From: Cytidiella melzeri
Lineage: Eukaryota > Basidiomycota > Agaricomycetes > Polyporales > Irpicaceae
DNA length: 64,000 nt
Reading direction: 5' to 3'
Assembly (NCBI GenBank): GCA_022592445.1
Contig: JABYQR010000226.1
Location: 1-64,000, forward strand
The translations under genes were made by a program, and so were the position numbers. Of the stretch, positions 24,547 to 35,525 are shown in pieces; position 1 is the first letter of the stretch, and every line of letters begins with the position of its first letter. Below the pieces are notes generated by a model. That model searched no databases and was not told the origin of the DNA. It saw only the letters and a list, made by a program, of their open reading frames with translations.

Positions 24547-24932
24547 AGACGTCTATGCATGGCGATATTTCTGAGTATGATGCGATTTAGCACTGGCATG
24601 CCATAGTAGACGGGATCACTCCTGATATTCCAAGAGGCGAAGATCTTGCAATGAGTTCGAAAACACCATTGCACCAACATTGTAACTTGCAGTGTAAGTT
24701 CTGGGAAAACATCGATTATGGCGTCAGCCTTCGGAGCGATTTGATTTGTCAGCAGGACGCGTCGACTCGGCGGCGCATATTCCGTTCAACTCGGGAATTC
24801 ACCACTATCAGTCTAACCTCGTAACCGTTTGCGAGGATGATGTAGATGCTTACCAACACAACAAGAAGAGGTTGCATAGAAGGACCTGTACGATATCGAT
24901 ACGTCTTCCTCACTCCTTTCACTCACCACAAT

Positions 24933-26263
24933 ATGTCTACTCAGAAAGCCCTCCTCGTCCCCGAGAAGCTTGGACGCCCGGTGGTCCAAGATATTCAGGT
25001 GTACACGCCTGGTCCAGGCGAACTCCTCGTAGAGATCAAGGCCGTCGGTCTCAACCCTGCCGACTGGAAGTTCCAGACGAAGGAACACGCGGCAGTCATC
25101 AAAGAATATCCAGCGATTCTGGGCGTTGACATTGCTGGAGTTGTCAAGGACGTTGGCGAAGGGGTGACTGCTTTCGGCAGAGGCGATAAAGTGTGAGAAT
25201 GACATAGACCTTGTAACCTGCGATTGATGCTGACTCGGACGATGGCTACCGTGTTACCGTGTGTGCCCAGCCTTTACCAAGGAAACTACGTCAACCGGAA
25301 TGCCGCATTCCAGCAGTATACCACCGTGTCCACTGACATTGTTTCCAAGGTACGTATAATCCGTGCTAGCATCCAAAAGCATTCTGGTTCACGCCGGCTC
25401 TGAAGCTTCCATCGAACCTCTCTTTTGAGGAAGCCGCTACTCTCCCGGCCGCCGTCACTACCGCCGCATACGGACTATACAGCAAGCGACCATCTGGTGG
25501 TGAACGTGGTGGTGCCGGTCTAACACCAGCATGGCAGGAAGGCGGTCGCGGCAAATACACAGGCCAACCTATCCTCGTCATTGGTGGTTCGTCTGCCGTC
25601 GGTCAAGCAGGCAAGTATCTCGCAGTCTTGGCCACTAGCGCAGTCGAACTGATCCGTTTGTATGTTTTTTGTGAACTTCTTTCTTGCTGGCCGTTCCAGT
25701 CCTCCAGTTTGCCAAACTCTCTGGCTTCTCTCCGATAATTACCACGGCTTCTTCGCACAACGTCGCCTTGGTGAAATCGCTCGGCGCAACTCATGTCATA
25801 GAACGCGACGCGCCCCTCGCCGCCGCTGTCAAGTCAATCACTTCCGAGCCCATCGAACTCATTTACGACGCTATTTCTGAAAAGGATACTCAGAATGTTG
25901 CGTACGACGTTCTGGCGCCGGGAGGCACGATCGTCATCGTTTTGCAGCTTGCTGTTGAAGAGAGCAAGATCGACAAGTCAAAGACAGTCATCGACGTGTA
26001 TGGTTCGCCGCATGATCCGACCCAATGGGAGCTGGGTGTGAGTCTGTGGGCGAACGTGGCAAGGCTGGTTGAGAATGGGGAGATCAAGGTAGGTGTTGCA
26101 TTTTCATGTCTCTGTCGATTTGCTAACAAGTGGAAATGCACAGCCTAACAATGTCGAGATCGTTCCGAATGGGCTTGCTGGCATTCCGGACGCGCTCGAG
26201 AAATTGAAAGCGGGCAAGGTCAGTGCTACGAAGTTGGTCGTTCAGCCGTGGCAGACGGGATAG
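24933..26263 (+). CDS. medium-chain dehydrogenase/reductase (GroES-like, quinone-oxidoreductase type), 350 aa
   Basis: Exons 24933-25192, 25271-25349, 25406-25610, 25700-26088 and 26144-26263 join in frame to 350 aa, the usual family length. Introns are 78, 56, 89 and 55 nt; the third begins GC (GCAAGT), a GC-AG intron. The N-terminal GroES-like fold has PGPGELLVEIKAVGLNPADWK and ILGVDIAGVVKDVGEGV. The C-terminal Rossmann part has VIGGSSAVGQ (nucleotide binding), ..LVKSLGATHVIER and LIYDAISEKDTQ. The catalytic and structural zinc cysteines of alcohol dehydrogenases are absent, so it is a zinc-less NADPH-dependent reductase. Substrate unknown. It is the only intact member of a local family of four copies. 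Confidence 0.88.
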
Positions 26264-26382
26264 GTTTGCGTAAATGGGTTGTGCAATATCCTCGATGTCA
26301 AATGTATTCACAAAGAAAAGATCGCCAATCCTACTCAGGACATGAACAGTTTTCCACCAAGCTACGCTACCCTTAAACTTCG

Positions 26383-27120
26383 CTATCGTGTATAGTCATG
26401 GTACTTCTCCAGATGCATACCACTGTTTGCGGCATGGTGATGTAGGGCGAACATGGATCTTCGCAGACTAGACAGTCAAGTAAGCACATGTGGGAGAGCA
26501 TACACGGAGATGGCACGAACCTTATCTGCTCATGATAGTACTCCCGTAGTTCTCGCTGATGTTGAAGGCGAAGACGTTTGTGGACGATCACCAGCGATAG
26601 CACTGTCACCCCCATCGCTTTTGAGCCGACATTAGGTGCTTGGTTGCATGACTGTAGAGAATGGGCACGTACTTATAGCGACAATCAGGATAGACGCGAC
26701 GTATTGCCATGTTTGAACACGGCGCGATGTTCCCACTTCATCTACGCATACTCCGTCCTCGCAGTTTTGCTGCCAGTAAGCAGGCTGGTCAGCGAACACT
26801 GTACGAGCTGAGTCGTTTGACTTACTGAGCGGCATTCTAGGTCAAGAGCGCAGTCTTCACCAACCGGCTTGCCTCGGAAGCACTGTAAAGCCGTAGGGTC
26901 GCAGTACAACGTAGGCGACTGACAATTGTGGCGGAAAATGTCGTTGCTGTATTGTTGCCCGTCGGATCCGCTGTCAATGTACTTTGTGTCTTCGACGACG
27001 CATCGTTGGCCAATCGTCGCGTTTGCGTACCTGATAAAACAATCAGAGCTCGACTCGATGTAGCGGGAAACAAGGAGACTCACATGCACGTAGAGAACAG
27101 ACAAATGGATTCAAAAGAGG
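26383..27120 (-). CDS. Cys-rich single-pass membrane protein, 5'-truncated
   Basis: Minus-strand exons: part-exon 27120-27084, then 27030-26826, 26769-26673, 26602-26521 and 26467-26383 (stop TAG). Introns are 53, 56, 70 and 53 nt, all GT-AG and phase-consistent. At least 156 C-terminal residues can be read: a Cys-rich ectodomain (GQRC, NCQSPTLYCD, LQCFRGKPVGEDC, LECRSQNCEDGVC), a transmembrane segment (WQYVASILIVAI..LSLVIV) and a basic cytosolic tail (HKRLRLQHQREL). This layout resembles a conserved mushroom protein of unknown function. Sequence upstream of about 27120 is gypsy G0, so the signal peptide and first exons are gone; the gene is probably dead. Confidence 0.7.
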
Positions 27121-27553
27121 TCTTAGTTCCGTCAATGTTATGAAATGAGATGACCCTTTTGAGCGGGTGCTGAATAATCCTATGCTTTTTGACGAACTGG
27201 TGACTGATGAATAAAGCTGTAGCTCCTGAATTGATCATAGCAGGAACACAAATTCTTCTGTTCAGACCTTTAACTAGTACATGTAGACGGAAATGAGATG
27301 ACAACCGATCTAGCAATGATATAGTACACAAGGAGATATAGACAATGGGCAGGGGATAGACTTTGTACACAAAGAAGACAAGGCAGAAGACAAGGACGGA
27401 ATATTGGAGGGACTCGCAGCTGCGGCTATGTCACAAGTCTGTTTCAAAAAACTGCATTGATTTTGGCCGCTATTTTGTCCATTTGCTTCTTTTGAAGCTC
27501 CAACATGTCCTTGAGGGCAGCAATCTGAGCGTCCTTGTCATCAGACATGTCTT
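27121..27553 (-). mobile_element. gypsy G0, left fragment (end of gag, start of pol), minus strand
   Basis: Minus-strand remnant of the outermost gypsy. It reads the end of gag (KDAQIAALKDMLE..QKKQMDKIAAKINAVF, then TTTTTTGA) into the protease (SSHFRLHVLVKGLNRR, INSGATALFISHQFVKKH). Homology to G1 stops at about 27121 in the middle of the protease, so the rest of pol and the 3' LTR are missing. The protease catalytic Asp is Asn (INSGA for IDSGA). Its other half is 63175-64000; G1 inserted between them with TSD GTCTT (27549-27553 and 63175-63179). Confidence 0.88.
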
Positions 27554-27726
27554 TGTCATGGATGGCCTGACTAGCCTTTAATTTTTGCAATTTACCTCTT
27601 GTTTTTATCTGTAAAACTCCGGGCTACAACCCAGTTGCAATTCTCTCTGCATAAACTCCTTTGCACGTCCATTAAGCGCCCGTATCACGTGGCTTAGACG
27701 CTCCACACGGTCACGTTACTTGCTAC
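27554..27726 (+). repeat. G1 5' LTR, piece 1
   Basis: Starts TGTCATGG and matches 62418-62590 of the 3' LTR almost exactly. Interrupted at 27727 by a copia element. Confidence 0.92.
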
Positions 27727-28165
27727 TAATGGCTTTTCAGCTCCGGCTCACGGACTCGTAGTTACCGGACTGTCTTTTGTTTTCCGTATATGGTCGCCTT
27801 ATTGTTCTTTCATCACGCGGACACATCTGTATCACAGATATTCCTTTTTGGGTCGCCTGAGGGCTCTGTCTTATATACCTTCGCCCCCGCTCCTGACACT
27901 CCATCGTGCTCTTTCTCTTTCGCACCTGGAGTGAGTATTCTTCGTTGTCCCTCACATATGCAACATGCTCACAGCCTGTACCTGTAGTTAACTCGCTTCG
28001 CTCGTGTGTCTTAGGTACAGTCATTATGCTATCGTGCTCTTTCTCTTTCGCACCTGGATTAACTCGCTTCGCTCGTGTGTCTTAGGTCCTTACGACGGCA
28101 AGTGGGATTACGACTGCGCATCCATCCCTGCCTCTAGACGTGTTGAATACATTCGACCGGCTTTA
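27727..28165 (+). repeat. copia copy 2, 5' LTR
   Basis: 439 bp, followed directly by the primer site. Contains TATA-like CTTATATACC near 27870 and the family's internal duplications. Confidence 0.95.
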
Positions 28166-28178
28166 GGTTATGAGCCCC
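28166..28178 (+). promoter_or_regulatory. copia minus-strand primer site (half-tRNA type)
   Basis: GGTTATGAGCCCC immediately after the LTR is complementary to the anticodon arm of initiator tRNA-Met (GGGCTCATAACC, anticodon CAT), not to a tRNA 3' CCA end. This is the half-tRNA priming mode known from Drosophila copia and yeast Ty5. Confidence 0.8.
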
Positions 28179-28296
28179 GCCTGACTCTAATCCACACTCG
28201 TCGTTCACCTTATCGCGCCCATCTGCGCTTCGCTCCGATCAACGTCGACACACGACTCCAGGTTTTCTATATCCACATCCTTAACGTCCTACCAAC

Positions 28297-31200
28297 ATGT
28301 CGAGCACCACACCTCCCACAGGTGGTTCGGCATCGTCTGGCCCTGCTGGGTCCACTCCTGCCTCTGCAGGTCCCTCTGCTGCTGGTTTGTCGTTCGTCAA
28401 GAACACTTCCAGCAACTCCTCGTTCATCAAACTCGACTCGCTGCCTAAGCTGACTGGTGCCAACAACTGGAAGGAATGGAACATGCTGTTCATCCAGTTC
28501 CTCAAGACGCAAGCCGCGTCTGGCATGGTCGATCCTTCTCTGGTCAAGCCCGCGTCCACCGACACGGACTACAACGACTGGTGCAAGGCCGACGCCAACG
28601 TCACTCTGGTTCTCCTCGCGACCGTCGATAGCTCTCTCCACCATCTCTTTGACCTCGAGACCAACTCCGCCGCCGAGATCTACGCTAAGCTTAAGGCCAA
28701 CTACTCCGCCTCGACCACTCTCTCTGCGTTCCTCAAGTTCAAGCAATACTTCCTTCACACGATCGACGGCTCACGCCCTCTCGTTGAACAGCTTGAAGAA
28801 CGTGGTCGTCTCTGGCAAGAAGTTGACGCCTCCGGCATCCTTGGCGACAAGGAACTGCTCAAGATCTTTGGTCTCCTCTCGGTACTCCCTGACTCCTTCG
28901 CCAACATCGTCGAGCCCATCCTCGCTGTCACCGCACCAAAGGACTTGAAATACGACGACATCCGATCGCGCCTCATTGACGAGGCTAAGCGAAAGGAATC
29001 GCCTTCAGTCTCTGCGGTCAAGTTCAACAAGTCTTCGGCTTCGTCCTCGTCGGGCAAGTCAAAGAAGCAGTGCGGGTTCTGCAAGTACAAGGGTCATACA
29101 GAGGACGAGTGTCGTAAGAAGAAGGCTGCCATTGAGGAGGCAAGGAAAGGGGGAAAAGGAGGAAAGGACAAGGGGAAGAAGGAATCTTCTGGGTCACCAT
29201 CATCGTCTAACGGTTCTGCTGCTGTACATGTAGTCTCCGCTGAGGACTCCGCGTCCGAAGCCGCCAACGTCGCGAATATAGATGTTATGTTTTATGCTTC
29301 GGGTGAAACACCCTGGATGCTTGACTCAGGCTGTACGAGACACATCAGCAACAACCTCAACGACTTCCACGACTACAAGCCGTTCGATACGCCGTCGTTT
29401 GCGACATTGGCTGATGCTTCAAAGACTTCAATGTCTACGCTTGGGTCTGGGAGCGTACGTGGAACTGTACACATTGATGGAAAGCAGCTCACAGCGCAGT
29501 TTGACAACGTCTTATACTGCCCGGGCATCGCCTACCGACTCATTTTGATTTCCTGTCTTGACTCCAAAGGATTCTCTACCGTTTTCACTGGCGGTAAAGC
29601 ACGGATACACAAGAATGATACCACCTACGGCATAGGTACTCTCAAGGGCGGCCAATACTGGTTGGGACTTCGCGTCTCTTCTTCGTCGGTCGCCTCCTCC
29701 ACGCACACGCACTCGTCACCCATCGACCTTGTACACCAACGCTATGGTCACCTGAACTGGGAAGCACTACAGAAGCTACGCTCTGACGACTCCCCGGTGA
29801 CAGGTCTGACTATCGATGAGAAGACTCCTCGCTCTGAACACGCATGCGAAGGTTGTCAACTCGGCAAGGCCACACGGCGCACATTCCATTCATCCTCGAC
29901 ACCTCGCGCGGACAAACCTTTCGATCTCATCCACACTGACTTGGCTGGACCTATGCAGAACTCTTCTGTAAACGGCGGACACCTCTACATGCTCACGTAC
30001 ATCGACGACTGCTCTGACAACGTCTGGATTTATTTCCTGAAACACAAAGACGAACAGGAGCAGAAGTTCGAGGAGTTCCGTCAGCTGGTCAAAACTCAGT
30101 TCGAGAGGGATATCAAGATTCTTCGCTCTGACAGGGGCGGTGAATACCAGTCGAAGCGCTTCGTGCAACGATTGAAGGATCTTGGCATTGTCCATCAGCG
30201 CACCACCCCGGATACACCACAACAAAACGGCAAGGCTGAGCGTTTCAACCGCACCATCATGGAGGCTGCGCTCTCTATGCTTTAGCCGCCGGGATGTCCA
30301 AAGGATTCTGGGAAGAAGCCGTGAAAACCGCTGTGCATGTGCGCAACCGAGCACCCAAACGGTCTCTGGATTGGAGGACACCATTCGAGATTATCACTGG
30401 CTCCAACCGGATGTTTCATACTTCGTGTTTTTGGTTGCCTTGCCTATCGCCACATTCACAAGGATCATCGCAGGAAGCTCGATGCTCACGCTCAGCCTCT
30501 TGTGCATGTTGGGTATGAAGCGGGTTCTAAAGGTTACCGCTTATGGGACAAACATACTCATAGGATCGTCTCGAGTACTGACGTTGTATTCGACGAACTG
30601 ATCTTTCCTAACCGTCCTTCACCTCCTACTCAACCAACTTCGAGCATTCCAACCTCTCCGCCGACCACGTACGATCTTGAACTTTCACTCCCTTTAACGC
30701 CCTCTTCGCAGCCGGCTACTACCACGTCGCAAGTGCCCTCAACTCAACAACCACCTCCTCTTGACACAACATCCACGTCGGCTCCTACGCCTTCACGGAT
30801 ACCGCGTCCCTCTACTCCTATTCCTAGTTCGTCCACATCTGCTAACCAGAGCCTAGCTCTTCATCCACGCCACTCTCGCCTTCCAAACGGAATGGCCCTC
30901 CTGTCGTACCTTCTCCAAACTCGAGCCAATCCCAATCGTCTTCCATCCGCTTCTCCACATGACTACCTTCCATTCTCCAACCCGGCTCATGCTGGTGTTA
31001 CACGTCGTTCACAACGCACTGTTGTACCTCGTGATGCGAAGCGTCTCCAGTCTATGTGGGCTGCTACTGAACAAGAGATTGAGGAGACGACTCGAGCTCG
31101 CGGTAACAAGGTCCCCTACAAAGGCAAAGGCAAAGCGAAAGCTGACGCCGGCGCTGTCCTCTCTGACGAGCAGGTCGTCATGCTGGCAGCAGCAGTTACG

Positions 31201-32782
31201 CCTCAGGGGGAGCCTCGTACCTATCGGCAGGCTATGGGTTCACTGGATCGAGATGACTGGCGTGCAGCTATGGAGGCCGAAATCAAAGGTCTAGGACACT
31301 GGAACATGGAAACTAGTCGATTTGCCCCCTGGTCGCAAGGCGATCAAGAGCAAATGGGTTTACAAACTCAAACTCGACAAGGACGGTAATGTTGATCGTT
31401 ATAAGGCACGTCTGGTAGCCAAGGGTTTTGAGCAAGTTCAAGGCATCGATTTCACAGACACCTTCGCTCCCGTCGCCCGTCTGGAGTCTTGCGATACCTC
31501 GTCGCCTTGGCAGCTATTCTGGACTGGGAAATTCACCAGATTGACTTCCAACAAGCCTATCTGAACGGATCTTTGGACGAGGAGGTTTACATGGAGCAAC
31601 CTGAAGGGTTTGTACTGGATGAAGGCAAAGTATGCCGCCTTCATAAGGCAATCTACGGCCTAAAGCAAGCAGGACGCCAATGGTTCCTCACGCTCAAGGC
31701 ATGCCTCGAAGAACTCGGCTTCGTCTGTTACGACACAGGTGATGTCGCCATTTTCACTCGTCGACGAGGGGGAGCCCTCCAAATTATTGTTTGCTACGTC
31801 GACGATCTCACTATTATGGGGAACAGTCTCACCCTCATCAAGGAGACCAAGGACGCTCTTCGTCGCCATTTCGATCTCAAAGACTTAGGCGAGCTCAAGC
31901 ACTATCTCGGTATCCGTATCACTCGGGATAGGGGGAGTCGTCTCATCTACCTCGACCAAGAGGTCTACATCAATTCCGTTCTCAAACGCTTCCAGCATGA
32001 GGACTCCAATCCTGCTTCCACACCGCTTCCAACCGGTATCCAGTTGGTACACAACGAAAATCCCAAGGAACAGTGCGACCCAGCACTTATCCACACATAC
32101 CGCAGCGTACTTGGCTCACTCATGTACGCCTCCCTTGGAACTCGACCTGACATCTCGTACGCTGTTGCGAAGCTCTGTCAATACCAGTCCAACCCCTCGC
32201 AGTTGCATCTCCGCGCTGCATATCATGTCCTTCGCTACCTTCGCGGTACATCCAGTCTCCGACTTTGTCTAGGCCATAATGACGAAGGCGTTGACGATCT
32301 TGTCGGTTACACCGACGCCGACTTTGCCGGCGACTTAGACGACTCGCTCTCCACCTCTGGCTGGGTTTATTTCCTTGGCTATGGCGCTGTCTGCTGGTCC
32401 TCGCGCAAACAACGTTCTGTGGCGAAGTCTACCTTCGACTCAGAATACTTTGCGGCTCACGAAGCTTGCGAGCAACTCAAGTGGTTGAAGATTCTCACTG
32501 ATCAAATTGAGCAACCTCTTCCTCTACCTGTCGTCCTTCATTGCGACAACAAGAGTGCGTAGACGCTTCCAAGTCCACCCACGTGAAGCATCGCTCAAAA
32601 CATACTCGCGTCACTGCGCACGCTGTTCACGAATGCGTCACCGAAGGCCTCGTCGAATTGGTTCAATCCCTGGAGTTGACAACCCCGCTGACATCTTCAC
32701 CAAGTCTTTACCGGCTGAAGCTCACGTTCGTCACTCTGAGTCCTTAGGGCTCGTCCAGTTTCACCTCGCTGAGGGGGAGTAA
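28297..32782 (+). pseudogene. copia Gag-Pol polyprotein (~1490 codons) with multiple 1-2 bp deletions
   Basis: Starts ATG 28297. Domains: UBN2-like Gag (KLTGANNWKEW), CCHC knuckle 29071-29112, protease WMLDSG, integrase with HQRYGH...CEGC zinc region and DDE core, RT with YVDD near 31798-31809, RNase H (GYTDADFAGD, CDNKSA). The stop TAA (32780-32782) is the first three bases of the 3' LTR. Relative to copy 1 it has deletions near 30284 (creating TAG), 30407, 30425, 31291 (2 bp), 31489, 32557 and 32665. The first three and the next two sets each sum to a multiple of 3, so the frame is regained. Catalytic residues are intact, unlike copy 1. Confidence 0.9.
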
Positions 32783-33218
32783 TGGCTTTTCAGCTCCGGC
32801 TCACGGACTCGTAGTTACCGGACTGTCTTTTGTTTTCCGTATATGGTCGCCTTATTGTTCTTTCATCACGCGGACACATCTGTATCACAGATATTCTCTT
32901 TTGGGTCGCCTGAGGGCTCTGTCTTATATACCTTCGCCCCCGCTCCTGACACTCCATCGTGCTCTTTCTCTTTCGCACCTGGAGTGAGTATTCTTCGTTG
33001 TCCCTCACATATGCAACATGCTCACAGCCTGTACCTGTAGTTAACTCGCTTCGCTCGTGTGTCTTAGGTACAGTCATTATGCTATCGTGCTCTTTCTCTT
33101 TCGCACCTGGATTAACTCGCTTCGCTCGTGTGTCTTAGGTCCTTACGACGGCAAGTGGGATTACGACTGCGCATCCATCCCTGCCTCTAGACGTGTTGAA
33201 TACATTCAACCGGCTTTA
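32780..33218 (+). repeat. copia copy 2, 3' LTR
   Basis: 439 bp, preceded by the purine tract GAGGGGGAG (32771-32779). Nearly identical to the 5' LTR. Confidence 0.95.
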
Positions 33219-33223
33219 GCTAC

Positions 33224-33635
33224 TACGTCACACTAGCATGTGACTTAGCTTATGTAACACCACATGGCTACAAACACATGGCTCAGCCCATAGCTAGGGT
33301 TTGATGTCATAGATACCGTTCACATGGGCTCCTTATTGTTCTTTCCCTATTGTTGTCTTTATGGAAGGATGTTCTCACAGGTGTGGGAATGGAATACAAT
33401 AGTTGGTCTCCTTTTAGATAGATTCTCTCACGAGTAGAGTTCTTGGCAAGGTCTAGACAATAGCTATTGTTCTCCTTTAGTTAGTTCTTTTGTTCTTTGT
33501 TCACACTGCTTTTTGCAAGGCCTGCCCTCAACATGGTCTGTGTGCAGGTCCCTGAAGTGTATATATACTGCTGCATGTACGCTCCTAGCCCTCTTGGTCT
33601 TTACTGGGCTAGGTAAGCCACCCCCTCTTGTACTA
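33224..33635 (+). repeat. G1 5' LTR, piece 2 (12 bp deleted at the transcription start)
   Basis: Resumes ACTACGTCACAC after the copia TSD and runs to TTGTACTA, where the DNA transposon enters. TATATATA is near 33559-33568. Compared with 62951-62980 and 48450-48470 it lacks 12 bp at about 33590, removing ATCTCGACC, the predicted transcript start that pairs with the PBS. Confidence 0.9.
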
Positions 33636-33659
33636 CTGTACCTTTACAACCGTAGCGGG
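33636..33659 (+). repeat. left terminal inverted repeat
   Basis: CTGTACCTTTACAACC and 8 more bases; matches the reverse complement of 40318-40341 at 20 of 24 positions. Inside both ends lie subterminal direct repeats, e.g. GTGACATGGGCCGAAATAAC (about 33723) and GTGACATTGACCAAAATAAC (about 40267), candidate transposase sites. Confidence 0.85.
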
Positions 33660-34997
33660 CATGGGTTGTGACCGTGACACCCCATGTTGTTAAAATTTAG
33701 CAACAAATTGCCGGTGGGACCTGTGACATGGGCCGAAATAACAACATGTATGATAACAACATGTCGGGCGCCTCGTGACCCATCAAAGCGCTGAAGTAAA
33801 GACAGAGTTTCAAAACATGAATCCGCGGTTGTTACCACATAAAAAACATGCTTATATCACTTTGTATTAATCAACCGCACCTCAGAAAACCTTTCAATTC
33901 AAGGTTAAGGTTGAAACGATCAAAGTGTAATCAGCGATCAATGAGAGAGCACGAAGAACCCGATATGGAACTTTGTAGCGCCGCCCTGAGTGTGGCCATG
34001 GCCATGCTTTCAATTCTCCTTCCTCCATGGTATGCATGTTCAGTGAACATACATTGAAGTCTTCTACATAAGTACATGATAGAAGCATAGCCATTTTATT
34101 TGACAAAGCAAAACTTGCCGCGAGAATGAACAGCTGTGGTGAACTTTCCGTTACGGCGGGGCTTGAATCCCGACACAATTGGGCTGAGAAGAATGAAAAT
34201 ACATGAGGGAGCTGTTGCTCACGGTCAATTGCTTCCCCTACCTGTCCTTCACCAATGTCTACTGAGGCCCATGTCACTGACCTCACACGGCCACCTACTG
34301 CAATGGAAATTGCACTTCAAATCCCTGCACCCGTCCAGCACATCGTCCTACCTGCGAAGTCACTCTCAATCGTGTCCCTTTTACGGTCGTCAATAATTCC
34401 TGGTCCATGCGCTGAGACACTGAGTCACGCTTCAAACTAAGAACAACCTTAAAGACAACACAACCAACCACGAAGTGGCAATAGAAGTGTAAAGGTGTGG
34501 AAGTGTGGAAGTGTTAAAGTGTGCGAGGTGGTCTTAGAGTCCTAGTTTTACCTGTGCTAAAAAGAGCGACAAGGTTTGTGAGAAGTTTATGTGAAAAGAG
34601 CTAGACGGGCAACTACCACGCGTATCGCGGGTAAAAGGGCAAGTCGGCGCGGTGAAAGCAAAAGAGTTTTAGCGCGACTCAAAGAGAACGCGCGGGAGAC
34701 GTCGCGACTTGTAGTAAGACGGCGCGCGGAGAGACGCAGATGGTAAATGCAGGCGCAATATGAATCTCGAACACAAAACGCAGTCGCTGGTAAAGATGAA
34801 AGAAGTCGCTGTAAAACGCGGGCGCAGTGAAAGTGAACGCAGTAAGCTCGACGCAGTGAAGGTGAAACGCAACGCAGTAACACAGTAAAATAACGCAGTT
34901 AAAAAGCAAACACAGTATAACGAAGCCGAAAGGAACCGTAAGAGAAAGATAAACTAATGGAGCGCGAGTCGCAGCGTAAGGCTATGTGAGATTGCAG
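33660..34997. other. left non-coding part of the DNA transposon
   Basis: No ORF I can support. 34490-34530 has short GTGTGGAAGT repeats and 34790-34925 a degenerate array of (A)CGCAGTRA units. Further exons of the minus-strand gene could lie here but I cannot define them. Confidence 0.5.
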
Positions 34998-35525
34998 TCA
35001 ATTCGACTCGACAGACTGCGCGCGGGGGCGGTAGTGTAGAACAACACTTCCCGAGCGGCGATGCGTATTGCAAGCGAATGCATGGCCAACAACAACGTTG
35101 GTAGAGCTGGTAAGATTGAACTGCACTAGTTTGCACTCGTGGTCCTCGCCTTCAAAGTCTGGTGACAGCCAACAATCTGGGTGCGGTGCGCGCGGGCGAT
35201 CACAGTCGAGTGGGATGAAAGGTCCTGAACGTAGGGGAATTGGGTGGTCGCTCTGAGTGTCGCAATAGGAGCAGTTATCAAGCGAGTCTGCGACGGAGGC
35301 GACGGACTGCGCTGGCGAGGGTGATTTAGGAGTAGATCTCTCAGGGGAGACCGTAGGCGCTGCTGAGGGTTCTGGCGGCGGCGTGGGCGCGGGGATGATG
35401 GGGTAACGGCGTAGAACCTCGCGCGGGCGGTAAGGGCAGCAACCGTCAGGTAGGTGGGGAACGGTGGGGCAGTAACGGCAGACTCGAGGCGGGTTGTCGT
35501 TGGTAGACGCAGCGGACATAAACAT
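34998..35525 (-). CDS. hypothetical Pro/Ser-rich protein, 175 aa, in the DNA transposon
   Basis: ATG 35525 on the minus strand, 145-155 bp downstream of a good TATA (GGTATATAAAAAGG, plus 35668-35681). N-terminal Cys cluster (CRYCPTVPHLPDGCCPYRPR), a Pro/Ser-rich middle, then a second Cys cluster (CSYCDTQSDHP, CDRPRAPHPDCW). No family recognised; possibly a small zinc-binding accessory protein. Exon structure uncertain. It is divergent to the protease-transposase pair. Confidence 0.45.
   Translation of the reverse strand: MFMSAASTNDNPPRVCRYCPTVPHLPDGCCPYRPREVLRRYPIIPAPTPPPEPSAAPTVSPERSTPKSPSPAQSVASVADSLDNCSYCDTQSDHPIPLRSGPFIPLDCDRPRAPHPDCWLSPDFEGEDHECKLVQFNLTSSTNVVVGHAFACNTHRRSGSVVLHYRPRAQSVESN

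Larger units (their letters stand above)
27727..33218 (+). mobile_element. Ty1/copia retrotransposon, copy 2, complete (5492 bp)
   Basis: Two 439-bp LTRs with TSD GCTAC (27722-27726 and 33219-33223). Removing the element and one TSD restores the G1 LTR sequence seen at 62581 and 48081, proof of the insertion. LTR termini are TAATGG...GGCTTTA. The LTRs differ at only about three positions, so the insertion is recent, yet the polyprotein frame has about eight small deletions. Confidence 0.95.

Noticed and set aside
27790..27987. 65-codon ORF present in every copia LTR
   Set aside because: Retained because the LTR copies are nearly identical; crosses the TATA region and has no protein-like conservation pattern.
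34136..34175. tRNA-like B box (GGCTTGAATCC)
   Set aside because: No matching A box at tRNA distance and no cloverleaf; not a tRNA gene.
34587..34909. Minus-strand ORFs of 67-98 codons rich in Arg, Phe and Ser
   Set aside because: They read through a degenerate CGCAGTRA repeat in three overlapping frames, the sign of repeat-driven open frames.
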